Shown: positions 10,701-50,975, numbered from the stretch's first letter. The stretch is 64,000 bases of DNA from Diadophis punctatus similis (GCA_023053685.1 JALIGW010000001.1:155471466-155535465), one strand, 5' to 3'. Notes: a model not told the origin generated them from the letters alone. Made by a program: numbers and translations.

Positions 10701-13700
10701 GCTACAAATAATCTCCTTTATTGGTCTTTATTCTCTGAAGTCCCAAAAATTAAGAACATTCTTACTGGCAAATTTGCAGGGAATGCTAATGAAAAAGACT
10801 GCATCTGCCTTTATGGTTTGGATCAGGCAAAGACTTTACTGACTTCTTTCTATATTGCTCTTATTACAATGGCAGTGGGTTGATTCTGATTGTCCCTTTA
10901 CTATCTGAGCTACCAGGGTCCATTGGCGCCTTTTATACAGTTTATCTGTTAACCAGTAGAACTATTAATCACACGTATAGGGTTGCTAGGTTTTGTGCTA
11001 CTGGTTTGCATCCCTCAAAGGTTAATGATTGCTTGGCACTGAATGCAGGCACTGGGTCGCCATGGTTCTTATCTCTTTTATTTTTAATTCAATTTTTATT
11101 TATATTCTTCCTATTTTCTTTCTCTTTTTAAAGAATGGACGGTGTTTACTCTCAATAGTGCCGGTCTTGTGATGGTAATAAAATGAGAATCTGTTCAATT
11201 ATTTCGTGATTTATTTGCACTTGTGCCTTGCGGTACTGGGCACAGTCAAAGATATATTTCCTTTGCAAAGTGAAAACTAATCGTATGCATTTTCCACCAA
11301 CATCATTTTAAACATCTACTTTCCTTGCTTAATTTGCAACGAGTAAACTGGTTATTTGAGGGTAACTGTTATAGTTACTATATTGCAACTTTCAAATCTC
11401 CCAGTATGGTTTAATTTATGAAGCTCCAATGCTGGACATCAAAAAGGCATGGCTAGTTATATGCTTGAATAAAAAGGGAGATTGTGCATTCCAAGTAAAG
11501 CTTCATAACAACATGTAAACAATTATAATGCACACCAGACAAATCTGAACTTCGTTGACCAAATAGAACATGGAACTTAAATATATATTCTGACAATATG
11601 GGAATCATGTGAATTTATAATACGGCCAAAAATTGTTCATAACCTGAAACTCCACCTGCGTAGTGGCTCCTTATTCTTTTTTTGGAATAGGCAGTGTCCA
11701 TAATGTGCAAAAACATGCAGGCCCTGGGACGCTAGGAATCCTGTGAGTGGTGAGTGAAGGAAAATAGAAACTACTGTATATTCTCAAACTGTGCACTGAC
11801 CTGCAAATATTGGCATTGTTAAATTAGTTCTGGATTTTTTGTTTGTTCATTTGTTTGCTATTGTGAATGGAAATTGGCACACCTTTTTAAACCCATGAAT
11901 GTAAAACCGAGTTAAAGAATACATTGGGGCTTGTTCTATTCTCAGATTTTTGCCTGAACGTGAGTGTTTTAATAACCCAAAGAGAAGGATTTGTAATAAC
12001 CGAATCCTTCTGATGACAGCACGAAAATTCTCAGCCACAATTGAGCACACTTCAAATTCAGAGACTTCCATTCCCTTTGATGAGAGAAGCACATTAGAAT
12101 CATATGCATCAGCATTTGTGGGTATTTTTGCATGAAACACTTTTACAGTGGAAAACGCGGAAGCCTTTGGATAAACAACGTTGCATGGCCATAAATACTC
12201 CCTAAAGCTAATTAAGAACAGACTTCCTTTGAATCTCATTGTTTTTGTTTAAACCGTGATTTCTTAAAACTTAATGAGCATACAGTATGAACATGCATAT
12301 CTGAGAGTAGAATTTGCTTCTACTGTGATGACCATCAACTCTATTCTAGTCCTGCATGAAATCATTGCTCCATTGGAGACGAATATCCCTATTGGCATAA
12401 TGCATTTTCATCAAATTCAGCAGTAGCAAGGGACCGAATACTGTAGGCACTGCAGCTATCTTTCCTTGCTGGTTCAGTTTATCTATACTTAACGTATGTA
12501 ACCGTTTAAACCTTTGAAATTAAAACATTTAAACTTTTGCTATACTATATGGAATGTGTAGTAGTAGCATACTGGCATTATCGTATGATATATATTTATA
12601 TAGACACATCCTATTGTAAATAAGAGTAAGAATTTATTGCATATATGCATACATATGTATGTGTGTGTATGCATTTCTAACAGATGTGCATAGCCCATGC
12701 AAATTTATTTACTGTGAAAGCAAAAATGACAATAATGTCCCAGAAAGCCTTCTAATTGATAAGGGAGGGGCTCATTGAATTTATATGTAGAGATGCCATT
12801 GCTGTGATGTAAGTTTTCCATTTGAACATTAAAAGTCTTATATTGTAGCAAAATAACTAAATGGGTGTATATATTTTCATAATCCCAATGGAAAAGCTAT
12901 GCTAAGGAGCAATGGCACATTTTGATATTAATAGCACTATTATGTAGATAGATTCAATTTGTAGGATTTTAATTTATTGTATGCATCAGAATGCAGTTAT
13001 GAGTCCTTTTTGTGATACTGCTGATGCAAAATGATGTTTATTTATCATAATTGTTTGGGTTTTTTTTAAAGTGGAAGTCATGAGATAAATTGTATACAGG
13101 CAATGAACTATGAAGCCCTGCACTAATGTTTTATAATGTGAGTAAAAATAAAGAGATGTTGTAAAGCAGTAGATCCAAGCACAATTGCTTATCAGTAGCT
13201 ATGTGACAATGTAGTCTTTACATTTAGATTTAAAAAAAATATGGCAGAACATGCTGGTATGATTGTTTCAGAGGTTAGGTAAAGAAAACTTACACTTACA
13301 CAGCCTGTTCTCCATCTGCCTTTTTTATATTTAGACTAAATATAATCTAAGAACAAGTGAAATGAGAAGCTGAAGTCCCAAAATCTCACCAAACCATCTG
13401 CTGAAATTGACATGTGAATTGGTTTGCTATAGCAATAGGCTGTTTTGTTTATTTATTTATTTATTAATATATTTATACATGGACCTTTACAAACTGTTTT
13501 CCGGGGCAATCTAAAAACAACACTTTAGAACTGCATAAAACCTACAAAGCTAATTATGTGAAAGGGCTGGATTGCTTTGGATTAAAACACAGTAAGCTGG
13601 ACATCAGGAAAACTTCTACAGGAAGAACATTCCACAAACTAGATAGAACTATGGAAAAGGTCCATCTCTCATCCACACCTGGTACATCTTAAGGTAAGAG

Positions 13701-14307
13701 AAGAGTGATGATGAGGCACATTGTTTCAAGTATTCAAGCACCGGGATTGATATTTTGAAGTGTGCCAACAAACATATAAGGAATTATTGGATTTGTTTTT
13801 TTAAAAAAAAGAAGCTCTGGGAATATATTTCTGTTCTTTGAGAGCAGCACAAAATACAATACATTGCAATCTAAGGAGCGTGACTAATAACAGTGAAGTT
13901 ATTTATGTGCAACAGGAGGGCTCCATTGCCCATGTACACCTAGGTGGACTTTCCATTGGCATCTAATTGGATACTGTGGAAATATGTAGCTGGACAACGT
14001 TGTGTAGGGGTGAAGATTCTGTTACTTTCCAGATGTTCTGTAATTTCCATGCTCTTCAATCATGGATAATATGACCTATGGTCAAGCCTAATTTATCGCT
14101 TTAGAGATGGCCTTTATGCTTATCCAGTGTGGGATATTATGTTTTCTCTCTTTTTAATGACTGGTTCCATTTTCAGATCTTTGAATAAACAAAAATCTGT
14201 TTTGCATAGGGTACAATAGTCTTGCCTGGAGTGGCCTGACTTTGTAGCCAAGATTATAGGCATGTGAGAAATGATCCTGAGCCCATTTTGGAAATTGGAG
14301 GATTTTA
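10701..14307. other. Intergenic, no gene or clear repeat
   Basis: About 3.6 kb of AT-rich DNA. TTTATTTATTTATTTATTAA near 13448 looks like a LINE-tail remnant. Short open frames on both strands at 11847-12239 show no family motif. Confidence 0.5.
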
Positions 14308-14447
14308 ACAGTTAACAGAGTCGGAAGGGACCTTGCAGGTCATCTAGTCCAACACCCTGCCCAAACAGGAGACCCTGACATCTGGCTCTACCTAGGATCG
14401 AACTCGCAACCTCCTGATTATGAGGGAAGAACTCTACCTCTAAATCA
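14308..14447 (-). mobile_element. tRNA-headed SINE with CR1-type 3' tail
   Basis: On the - strand a tRNA-like head (TTTAGAGGTAGAG as A box, GAGTTCGATCC as B box) leads into TCTCCTGTTTGGGCAGGG and GACCTGCAAGGTCCCTTCC. The latter two are the CR1 LINE 3' end seen also at 34846-35275. The joined structure is a short LINE-dependent SINE. Confidence 0.7.
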
Positions 14448-15439
14448 TAATGTTTAAATAGAAATGAGAGACACAAATGTGTTTTATGCTGACAGTTTTA
14501 TTTCCACTGAAAACATATTCAGATATATTTTGAAGGGCAAACCTAAGCAGCGGGGAGCAATAATGCCCATGCTGCCACAACACAATTACCTAATTTAATG
14601 CTCATGTTTTGTAGAACAAAAAGGAATCAACTGAGTCTGTCAAGGATACCCATAGAACTAAATTTATCTCAAACAAACCCCATCATGCAGAAGATTAAAT
14701 TAACTTCATCCAGTCAAATGGAGTGGGATCTAATAATCTACTGAGCCATTTTCCTTATGATGTCCTCCTGATAAAAGAGCTGAGGAGAAGTAATGCCTTC
14801 CCTCAGAGAACTCACTGCCAAAACAGGGCAGCACAGATCATGGTTTCCCAAATATTGGCTGCAACCTATTGCTGCTGGCCTAGCCAATGGGGAAGGGGCT
14901 AGTAATGTTGAAAAGCCTTACTATTATTTCCCTGGTGCAAGACCTTCTGGAAATTCAGACAGTTCCTGAAGAAAATGGTTAGCTCTGTGTTTCCAAAATG
15001 GCAATACTTGATCCCGTTACCATGATTCCACGAGTCTAAAATCACTAGTGGTTTTAAGCATATTGTGGGAATAGGGCCTATGGATGGCTTCACTGAACTG
15101 GCCAGTATCATATACTGGGAGCCACTACTTGCTTAGTGATAGTATTTCCCCCATTTGGTGGCCTCTAGAGATGTTGGTCTTCCCTCAGCCCATTCCTTTT
15201 GGCATGCTGGCTGGGAGTTGAAGTTCAATATATCTATAAAGCAGCAAGGAATTATCCATAAATAGATAAGGGAGTCTTTGTCAAGATATGCAAATACTCC
15301 CAATAAAAATAGCCTGATTTTTTTAAAAAATTATTAGTGTTAGATACACTTATCATCTAAAAGCATTTTCTTTTAAGAATTTATCCTTCAGGGATTTCTT
15401 AGCAAATGAGGAAGATGAAAACTTACCATGGGTGAAACC
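14448..15439. other. Intergenic, no gene seen
   Basis: No supported feature. GGCTGGGAGTTGAAGTTCA near 15208 is a fragment of the 135-bp MITE family. Confidence 0.5.
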
Positions 15440-15701
15440 TAGAGGTGGGATTCAGAAAGTTCTGGAGAACTGGTAGTGGAAATTTTGAGTAGTTCGGAGA
15501 ACCAGTAAATACCACCTCTGACTGGCCCCGCCCTCATCTATTCTCTGCCTCCTGAGTCCCAGCTGATTGGGAGGAAATGGGGATTTTGCAGTAACCTTCC
15601 CCTGGAGTGGGGAGGGAATGGTGATTTTACACGCCCACCAAGCCACGCCCCCAAACCACGCCCACAGAACCAGCAGTAAAAAAAATTGAATCCCACCCCT
15701 G
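15440..15701. mobile_element. hAT MITE (AGGGGTGGGATTC ends), duplication GTGAAACC
   Basis: The ends are TAGAGGTGGGATTC and GAATCCCACCCCTG. GTGAAACC lies on both sides (15432-15439 and 15702-15709). Confidence 0.85.
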
Positions 15702-16554
15702 GTGAAACCCACTGTTTAGAGAGTTTCGCCTTGGAGTCTACTGTAAGTTTTGGTTCCATCCTCTCATCTTTCAGAGTTGTGTATGCAATCAGATGCACAC
15801 CTGTTGTTTCTTTCATGTATGCAACACCCTTTTCAATGACAAGGAATCACCAGTTCTATAAATGGAGCCAAATGAATTTCTTCGGAAGTAAGTGAGAAAG
15901 TTATGTGGACAGGAAATGCCCACTTAAAGTACCAGATCTATATCTCAAAGATTGGATTAAGATAACTATGAGTTAAAGTGAAATTTGTTTTTTACAGCAA
16001 TTTAATCCTTACCTTCACTGCTATGCATTTTTAGATATGCTTCAGCACTGTGACCTGCAGCTTGACTATTGCAGCAGTTCTAAAATCTTTGGTAAGAAAT
16101 TCTCAATAAAATGGATCTGCTCAAAAATTAGACTGACTGACAACAGACTATGCTACCCACAAACCTGGGGTCTGTTTTTCTGGTGAAACTTGAGCCACCG
16201 TATGCAGATCCTCGTGTTAAAGCAATGGTCTTTTAACTTTATGTGTTCCATAGTTGACCCAAAATGGAAACATACAACGTAAATTCCTATATAGCTAACT
16301 CACTGTATAAGATTGCTCAGCCTTCTTATCATGCAACAAACAAACGGCCACCTATCACTAAGCTTACAGTCAAATGTTTGTAACTGCTGTTGATGGCAAC
16401 GAACATAAAGGCTTGGTAAACCTACCAGAGATCCAGATGTACTTAACCTGTTCACAACTGCTTGGAGAAAATACGATGCAGAAGGTCTCCTAATGTCCAG
16501 CGATGGGTTCTTCTGCCACTCTATCATTTAAAAAATTATCTATGAGTTCCATCT
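15702..16554. other. Intergenic, no feature seen
   Basis: Unique-looking DNA without a supported gene or repeat. Confidence 0.5.
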
Positions 16555-17015
16555 AGCAATATTGGTTTTGCATCCACCAGCTAAGACTTTGGAAAAAGTC
16601 CAAAGAAGAGCAACTAGAATGATTAAAGGCCTGGAGACAAAAACATATGAGGAATGGTTGCAGGATTTGGGTTTGGCTAGTCTAGAGAAAAGAAGGACTA
16701 AGGGTGACATGATATTCTATTCTAGTCTATTCTATTCTATTCTATTCTATTCTATTTTATTCTATAGCAGTATTCCAGTATTTGAGGGGCTGCCAACAAA
16801 GGGGGGGGTCAAATTATTCTCCAAAGCACCAGAAGGCAAGACAAGAAACAATGGATGGAAACTAATCAAGGAGAGAAGCAACCTGGAATTAAGGAGAAAC
16901 TTCCTAACAGTGAGAACAATTAACCAGTGCAACAGCTTGCCATCAGAAGTTGTGGGTGCTTCATCACTGGAGGTTTTTAAATAGAGACTAGACCTTCTCT
17001 GTAATGGTATAGGGC
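16555..17015 (+). mobile_element. CR1 LINE 3' end (RT C-terminus remnant)
   Basis: The + strand encodes the C-terminal end of a CR1 ORF2: LEKVQRRATRMIKGLETKTY, then, after the microsatellite, RNNGWKLIKERSNLELRRNF and NSLPSEVVGASSLEVFK. A (TATTC)n insertion at about 16713-16766 breaks it. The 3' UTR is cut at GGTATAGGG by the MITE beginning at 17016. It is a dead fragment. Confidence 0.85.
16713..16766 (+). repeat. (TATTC)n microsatellite inside the CR1 copy
   Basis: About 54 bases of TATTC units with a few substitutions split the CR1 coding remnant. TATTC also follows the L2-like tail near 26420. Confidence 0.9.
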
Positions 17016-17440
17016 CATGATGGCGAACCTATGGCATGTGTACCACAAGTGGCACGCGGAGCCATATCGGTGGGCACACGAGCTCAGGTCCGGCACACAT
17101 GCGTGCACTGACCAGCTGATTTTTGGGCCTTCTGGGCCCACTGGAAGTTGGGAAACAACCTCTTTTCAGCCTCTGGAGGGGGTGGGAAAGGCCCTTTTTT
17201 TTGCTCTCCCCAAGCTTCAGAGCCTTTCTAGGAGCCTGGGGAGGGTGAAAATGGCCTCCCCCCCGGAGGTCCTCCGGAGGCTGGAAATGTTCCGTTTGCC
17301 GACTTCCAGTTGAACCGGAAGTTCCATTCTTTTGCTCTCCCCAGGCTTCAGAGCTTTTCTAGGAGCCTGGGGAGGGCCAAAATGGCCTCCCCCCCAGAGG
17401 CCCCCCCGGAGGCCAGAAATGGCCAGTTTCCCAACTTGAA
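17016..17440. mobile_element. hAT MITE (GTGATGGCGAACC family), right end lost
   Basis: It begins CATGATGGCGAACCTATGGC and has the family's GTGGCACGCGGAGCCATAT segment, then two tandem GC-rich units around CAGGCTTCAGAG. The far terminus is missing, so no target duplication can be read. Confidence 0.75.
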
Positions 17441-18285
17441 GAAGTAATATACAAATATTCATATCAAATAAGCAGCTAACTCAATTGGGCTTCTGTATCA
17501 GAAACCTAAAGCTACCAGTGTTTTAATTTCTATGAAAATGTTCAGAAAAAGAGAGCCTTGGGCAATTAATTAACATTCATAATTCTGTATCTAGTCAGGT
17601 CCATTGCTTAGACTTAAAAGTGAGAGCCAAGAGTTCTACTGCATTGTGCATAGAGGTCCAAGTGACTTCCTAATATTCTGCCTTTTGTGGTTATATGGCA
17701 ACACAGATCCTCTGAGCAAATACATCTATGGAAGACAAAAGATTTATTAGGCAAAAATCAACCAAATGGTACCAGCTAACATTCAGATATTTGTATCATC
17801 AGAAACTCAGGTATTAGTATAGTCCAAGAATCACTTCAATGAAGACATCAAATCCATTTGTATTATATTTGATACACTTCTCGACATGTGGTGGCACCAA
17901 GCACCATGGCCCCAATCCCTTGCAAGTCGATTTGATTAAGAAAAACTTGTGATCTTAATAGAGGTGTACTTCTCCCCTATTATTTTCCTTTGATCGTTGA
18001 TTTAATGGGGAATAGAGAGTATTTTGGTTCTTCCCTGGAGGATTGGGACAGTTTAATTCCAAACAAGTGCTTACGAACATATTAGGTCTAAATTAATATT
18101 TAGAGCTGGGGATACATTAAACCGGTTGTTCAGGTCCTTCTTTCTTTCGATGGTGTGGCTAATCTTCTCCATGTCCATTCTTCTAACTGAAGCCAACATA
18201 GGAATAATCTTGAAAAATGGGGGCTTCTGTTCAACTACAGCCTCCAGAGATGGCAAAACTGAGTGTGAGGGAGTGACATTTCAAT
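17441..18285. other. Region past the BFSP1 3' end
   Basis: No gene, exon or recognised repeat. Some of it may be BFSP1 3' UTR if a more distal poly(A) site is used. Confidence 0.45.
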
Positions 18286-18291
18286 TTTATT
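18286..18291 (-). terminator. Candidate BFSP1 polyadenylation signal
   Basis: The - strand has AATAAA here, about 275 bases past the BFSP1 stop. It is the first canonical hexamer downstream. Its use is inferred. Confidence 0.4.
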
Positions 18292-18563
18292 TAAGATCCC
18301 CAAGGTGAAACTACTACAATTTTGCTATCGGCAGAGAAATTCAACTCCACATTCACTATTTTTATCACTCCATCAGACAATATAAAGGGAGAGTAGTGAG
18401 GAATCAAGCAAAATACATATTTTAGGCTACCAACATCAAACCATTGACATTGGTAGGGTTCCATTAATCTTCTTTAGCATTGCTTTTAAATTTAAAAAAG
18501 AACTCTGAGGATCACTTCCGTAATAATTGTAAGCTGGATTAATTGGCTGTTTGAAGGTGCATA

Positions 18564-45919
<27,356 letters not shown>

Positions 45920-46100
45920 GGCAGAGTAGGGAGCTGTGGGGGAGCCCAGGGATCTCCCTTGTCTGTGTCCTTCCAGTTTGAAATGCCAAACTGGGTCTTT
46001 CCACTTCAAATGTGTTTGAACCCTGGGTAGACTCCGTTCTCTGGTGAAACCCAAAATAACAGCTCAGTCTAAGACTCTACGACTCCTAAGCTCACTGCAA
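45920..46100 (-). promoter_or_regulatory. BFSP1 5' UTR and start-proximal region (inferred)
   Basis: This region lies directly upstream of the BFSP1 ATG. No convincing TATA box is visible, and the transcription start cannot be set from sequence. Confidence 0.35.
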
Positions 46101-46871
46101 GAGAAACAAAACAAAAATTAGACTGTCCTGCCTTCTGGTTCTTGATAGTGGTGGTTTTAAATTCTGTCAGCACTTTTTGCTTTCTTCCCCACCAGATTTT
46201 TTCAACTGCATGTGACGCTGGGGGAAGCAAAGGGAGAGAACTGTATAGTTTTTGCTGAATTGATTGGAAAGCAAGAGAGGAGCAGAACACAAAAGGCATG
46301 TGGCTTTACAGGATGAGTCCCAAACATTCCACTGGGTTTTTGTTCTATTTTGTCTATCACAGGGTGTTTTGACTGAGAGTAACACAGTTAACTAATGCCT
46401 GGAGTAATGTTGGCTTGGCCTGGCTTTAGAAACAGAATCCTAGTGACAAAACAATATTTAAAACTTAAAAAGAAGCACACTTTTATTTAAGAGCATCTTT
46501 AGCACCTAGATTATCATGATAGTAATTCTTATGGTTTTTCCCCCCTCTCGTAGCCTCACAAGTCAGAAGTTCTTATGGTATTCCAGACAAAGAAGCCTCT
46601 ATTTTTTCAAATAGCCCAGGACTGCAGTAAACTCTGAGTAATGTATAAAGTGATCTCTTCTCGTTTTATCATCAGAGGTAGGGCTGAGAATGAGTGGCTC
46701 AAAATCATCCCATGAGCTCTGTGGCTGAGAGGTACACAAGCCAGATTCTCCCTGGTCCATGATAAAAGAGACCCTCTTGGTCAACACTTAAAGGTAATCA
46801 GATCCACTGTCACTGAAATGCAGTAGTGCAATTGATAGAAGCTGGGGCCATGGAATCCCACAGTTTTGAGG
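46101..46871. other. Upstream flank of BFSP1
   Basis: No repeat or exon recognised. Confidence 0.45.
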
Positions 46872-47545
46872 AAGATAATAGCAATAGCAATGGCAGTTAT
46901 ATACTGCTTCACAGTGCTTTACAGCCCTCTCTAAGTGATTTAGAGCAGTGGTGGGTTCCTACCAGTGCGGTCCACTCTATAGCACCGGTAGCGGCCCGCT
47001 GGTGACGTCACAGTACCGGTGCGGTCGGTTGCCGGTGCTTGGGCGCTGCCATTTTTTTAAAAAAAATTGTTTACATTTTTTTAACATTTTCTTCTGCGCA
47101 TGCCCAGAAGCCGAGCTTCTGGCACTGCGCATGTGCTGCCTTCCTATCCCACAGTGAGGCCAAGCAGGGGAGGATGGCTGAGGTAGCGCGTGAGATGCTG
47201 AAAGAATGGGCAGCAGGAACTATCTCCATTCCCCTCCCTTCAGCAGTCCGAGAAGCCACAAATGCGTGGTGATGATCCTAGGCATTTTCGCACGTTTGAG
47301 GCTTCTCGAGCTGCTGAGGGGAGGGGGAATGGGTGGCAGGACCTATCTCAGTTCCCCTCCCTTCAGCAGTCAGAGAAGCCATGCCCACCCGGTCACATGG
47401 CCGGCAAGCCACACCTACTGGTCACATGGCTGGCAAGCCACACCCACAAAATAAGCCACATCCACAGAGTGGTAGTAAAAAAATTAGGAACCCGCCCCTG
47501 ATTTAGAGAGTCAGCATATTGCCCCCAACAATCTGGGTCCTCATG
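46872..47545 (-). mobile_element. tRNA-SINE (TATTGC-tail subfamily) split by a MITE
   Basis: SINE 3' part at 46872-46945 (GATAGCAATAGC-type tail, CACAGTGCTTTACAGCCCTC) resumes at 47509 (GTCAGCATATTGCCCCCAAC) after the MITE. The head beyond CTGGGTCCTCAT is missing. Confidence 0.85.
46946..47500. mobile_element. hAT MITE (long family) inserted in a SINE, duplication ATTTAGAG
   Basis: Ends CAGTGGTGGGTTCCTACCAG and AGGAACCCGCCCCTG; ATTTAGAG at 46938-46945 and 47501-47508 belongs to the SINE. Sister copies at 41905 and 55077. Confidence 0.94.
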
Positions 47546-47605
47546 ATATAAGAACACTATAGAGTTGTTAATTCCATTTAGAAGCTAAGAGAAACCAGCT
47601 CCAAC

Positions 47606-47781
<176 letters not shown>

Positions 47782-47958
47782 CTATTTGCTTCCCCACAAA
47801 TTAAAGGCAGCCACAAACAAACAACACCAACAAATCAACTAAACTCAGATAGCACCAAGGATGTCATATAACAATGATTTGTCCAATATTTGAATGCTGT
47901 TAATATTCAAGCATAATAGTAAGATTTACTAATTTGCCATTTGATATTTACTATAGAG

Positions 47959-48149
47959 CAGTGGTTCCCAACCTTTTCTTCACCACGGGCTTCCTTTAAA
48001 TACCTTCTGTGGCCATGGTTCATGGCCACAGACCCCCAAGACTTAACCCAAGATTTAAATCATAACATTTCTTCAAACCTTTGCGGATTCCCTGTGATGA
48101 CATCGCACCACCACCCCGGGGACTGGGGACCACAAGTTGAGAACCACTG
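47959..48149. mobile_element. hAT MITE (CAGTGGTTCCCAACC), duplication CTATAGAG
   Basis: Ends CAGTGGTTCCCAACCTTTTC and CAAGTTGAGAACCACTG; CTATAGAG at 47951-47958 and 48150-48157. Confidence 0.92.
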
Positions 48150-48309
48150 CTATAGAGTAATGTTTGCCTTCTTTTTGAGAGTGAAATTCTATAGAAATAC
48201 ATTGAATTTTTATTGGCACTTGTTCCAGATCTTCTCTTTTATTCATTTATCACTCATTTATTACCAACATCTGTATGCCAGCTATTTCTGCAATTCTAGG
48301 TGGTTTACA

Positions 48310-48691
48310 CAGGGGTGGGTTCCACTTACCTTCGCCACCAGTTTGCATCATGATGTTTCACACACACACGTTCCCTCATGCAATTCTGTTTCTGTGCATG
48401 CTCGGTAGCTATAATCAGCCCGAAACACAGCTGAGGAGCTGATCAGCTGAGCTTCTGGCGAAGGAATAAAGGTAAGTGTAAACCCGGGGGCAGGCGGGAG
48501 GGCCCTTTTACAAGCAGCAACAGAGCAAAAAACTTCCAAACAGTATAAAATTTGGAAAAAATCCAAAAAAAAGATAGTGGCGCCCATGGACCAACACCGA
48601 ACAAACCGGATCTGTGATGCCATCGTGACGTCACCAGCAGGTCACTACCAGTACGGGCAATCCGGTCCGAACCGGGAGGAACCCACCCCTG
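48310..48691. mobile_element. hAT MITE (GGGGTGGGTTC medium family), duplication GGTTTACA
   Basis: Ends CAGGGGTGGGTTCCACTTAC and GGAGGAACCCACCCCTG; GGTTTACA on both sides (48302-48309, 48692-48699). Confidence 0.93.
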
Positions 48692-49377
48692 GGTTTACAA
48701 AACTTAAAGCCAAACTTCCATAAAAACAGCCTAAAATGAAGTTAAGGTGTGTTGCTATTTACCATATTTTCCTGCCCAAATGCTCTACAGAGCTCTTCGC
48801 TAGTTTCCTAAACTGCAAAAGGGTGGGAATAATCCTGACTTTAGGGGAATGCTTTTGTGAAAAGATTACTAAGATTACCATATCACTCCCTATTCCCTGG
48901 ATTTGTCAGGGGGAAGTCATGTAGAACATGCAGATTTTACTTGAAAAGGACAGTTCCAGAGGTAACTAGGGCTCAAACCATTTTGTTAATCTGAAAATCT
49001 TTCACAAATTCAATTTTGGACAGATTATATGAAGACCTAGCTCTCTGAAGAAGGCTCTAATGCCTGGAAAGTTGGAAGAAAGAAGAGGACAACCAAGCAG
49101 CAAGATGAATGGATTCAGTTACAATGGTGATGAGTGTACTGCTGGAAGACCTCAAGGACCTGGTTGCCATGGAGAAAATCTATTTATTTTCAACTAACAG
49201 TTGACACTGATTTGATGGCACACAGTCAATCAAATGTGGGCTTGTGGTGTATGCTGAGTAATGCTTTGCTTCATGCTTCCATAAGTTTCCAGTGTCTTCC
49301 ATCCAGACTCATTCTCTCTTTCTGCCTCCAACATGAATTTGATGAGAAAGTCCAATGCCACAATCCCTTTCTGAATA
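48692..49377. other. Upstream flank, no feature seen
   Basis: No gene or repeat recognised. Confidence 0.45.
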
Positions 49378-50276
49378 TACCATATTTTTGGAGTATAAGA
49401 CACACCTTTTTAGCCCCCAAAAGAGGGTGAAAACTTGGGTGCATCTTAAACACCGAATGTAGGCCCACCCCCCACCACCCCACCCTTTGGCCTCTGCCTC
49501 CCAGCAATTTACCTCCTTGCAGCAAACAGAGCAGAGCCTGATTAGCACAAGCAATTATCAGCCTCCCGACACTCAGCTGAGAGGCTGCAGCCACGTGCTA
49601 AAATGAAAGTGAAACTAAAGCTGCAAGGAGGCAAACTGCTGGGAGGGACAGGCAGAATTTCATTTTCTTGTGCTAATGAGTTGCTGAAACGATGCAAGGA
49701 GGTAAGTCAATAACTATAAATGTCTGCAGAATGTTCAAATGATTAGACTTATTTTCTAAAGACTGCTTTATTATTGTTCTAGACAACTTAACAAAATGAA
49801 GCTTTTAAAAATAAATGCTTGATCTGAAGAGGCCCAGTGCTATTGTATCTTCTTTTAAATAGCAGAGAATACTTCCAGAAAGCCACATCAATTTTAACAG
49901 CTTCTGTACAAGTATTGTCTGAAATGTAAGTGTCCTGTTTAGTATTAAGATAAGGCAGCTGGGTTAAACCCTGACTTAGTCATATTTGCAGTAGATCTAT
50001 TTAAATAATTGGGAGGAATTAGTGTGATTACATTTAAGAAAACTTTGTGGCATTAATATACTGCCATAATGTACATTTCTCCAATTCTTTGCTATTTCTA
50101 TGTGTCAGGCACACATGCACAGAAATACACAGCAAACAGTGTATATCATCTGTGCTGTTTGCTGTTTGGCAAATTGCTGGGAGGCAGAGGCAGAATTTTT
50201 CCCCCCTTGTTTTCCTCCCCCAAAACTAAGGTGCGTCTTATACTCCGGTGTATCTTATACTCCCATAAATACAATA
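49378..50276. mobile_element. TIR element (TACCATATTTTTGGAG family), long copy
   Basis: The left end TACCATATTTTTGGAGTATA recurs inverted at the right as TCTTATACTCCCATAAATAC. Both sides also carry GGTGCATCTTA / AAGGTGCGTCTTA inner repeats and GCTGGGAGG-CAGAGGCAGAA units. It may include unrelated sequence near 49730-50040. Confidence 0.65.
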
Positions 50277-50837
50277 GTTTCCTTAGAAAATATCATTGGA
50301 AATAATCTAGCTTGTGGTTATGCTTGTATTAATTCATTAATGGGCATGTATTTATGCATTCATCAAATTTCTACACTGCCCATCTCTCCTAAGTGACTCT
50401 GGGTTAAGTGACTTTTGTACAAAAGTCACTTAGCCCAGTGACTAAGCAAAGTATGCAAGCATACATGTGTGTGTATGTTTGAATGAACTTTTTGCATCTG
50501 AGCTTTCAGAATAAAGGATGTCCCAAATGCTTCCCAGTGAACACAGAGGAGCCTTCTTTTCCATAATTGCTATAAGCTGACCTTGTTAATCCTACAGTCA
50601 GCTTTACCACCTGGAATGACAGAAACAACCAGGTATAACACTCCAACAGAGTCAAATTTGACAGGTCCCAGATCAAGTCTCTAGAGAGAAACTAACTCTC
50701 AGAACAATATCTATGAAGCCAGCCCTATCTACCCTTCCATCTCATGACAACTTGTCCCATGTACAGTATAGTGCAGATGTGTCATTCTAGATGATAAAGC
50801 CAACTGTAGGGTTAGTAATATTCTTCAGAGCTCAGAG
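50277..50837. other. Upstream flank, no feature seen
   Basis: No gene. A small perfect palindrome GTGACTTTTGTACAAAAGTCAC at about 50408-50429 is noted. Confidence 0.5.
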
Positions 50838-50975
50838 CTGAGGAAGCTTCTTGGATGAGAAGCAAAACGACTTCAAAGAAAAACCAGAAAGTCCAGTTGC
50901 TTCCTAAAAACGCACCTTTGGGACAACCATGACCTGGATGATTGAGAATCTCTACAGACAGTCATCCTTTAAGAA
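50838..50975 (+). repeat. Foldback repeat family B, single arm
   Basis: CTGAGGAAGCTTCTTGGATG with AGAAGCAAAACGACTTC, then GTCCAGTTGCTTCC and GCACCTTTGGGACAACCATG, matches the arms of the palindrome at 60905-61129. Confidence 0.75.

Noticed and set aside
11847..12239. 130-codon - strand frame
   Set aside because: No recognisable motif, no splice context, and the opposite strand is also partly open; not enough for a gene.
45920..46054. In-frame N-terminal extension of BFSP1
   Set aside because: The open frame reaches 46054 but starts on TTG and has no ATG before 45919; the conserved filensin N-terminus MYRSSY begins at 45919.
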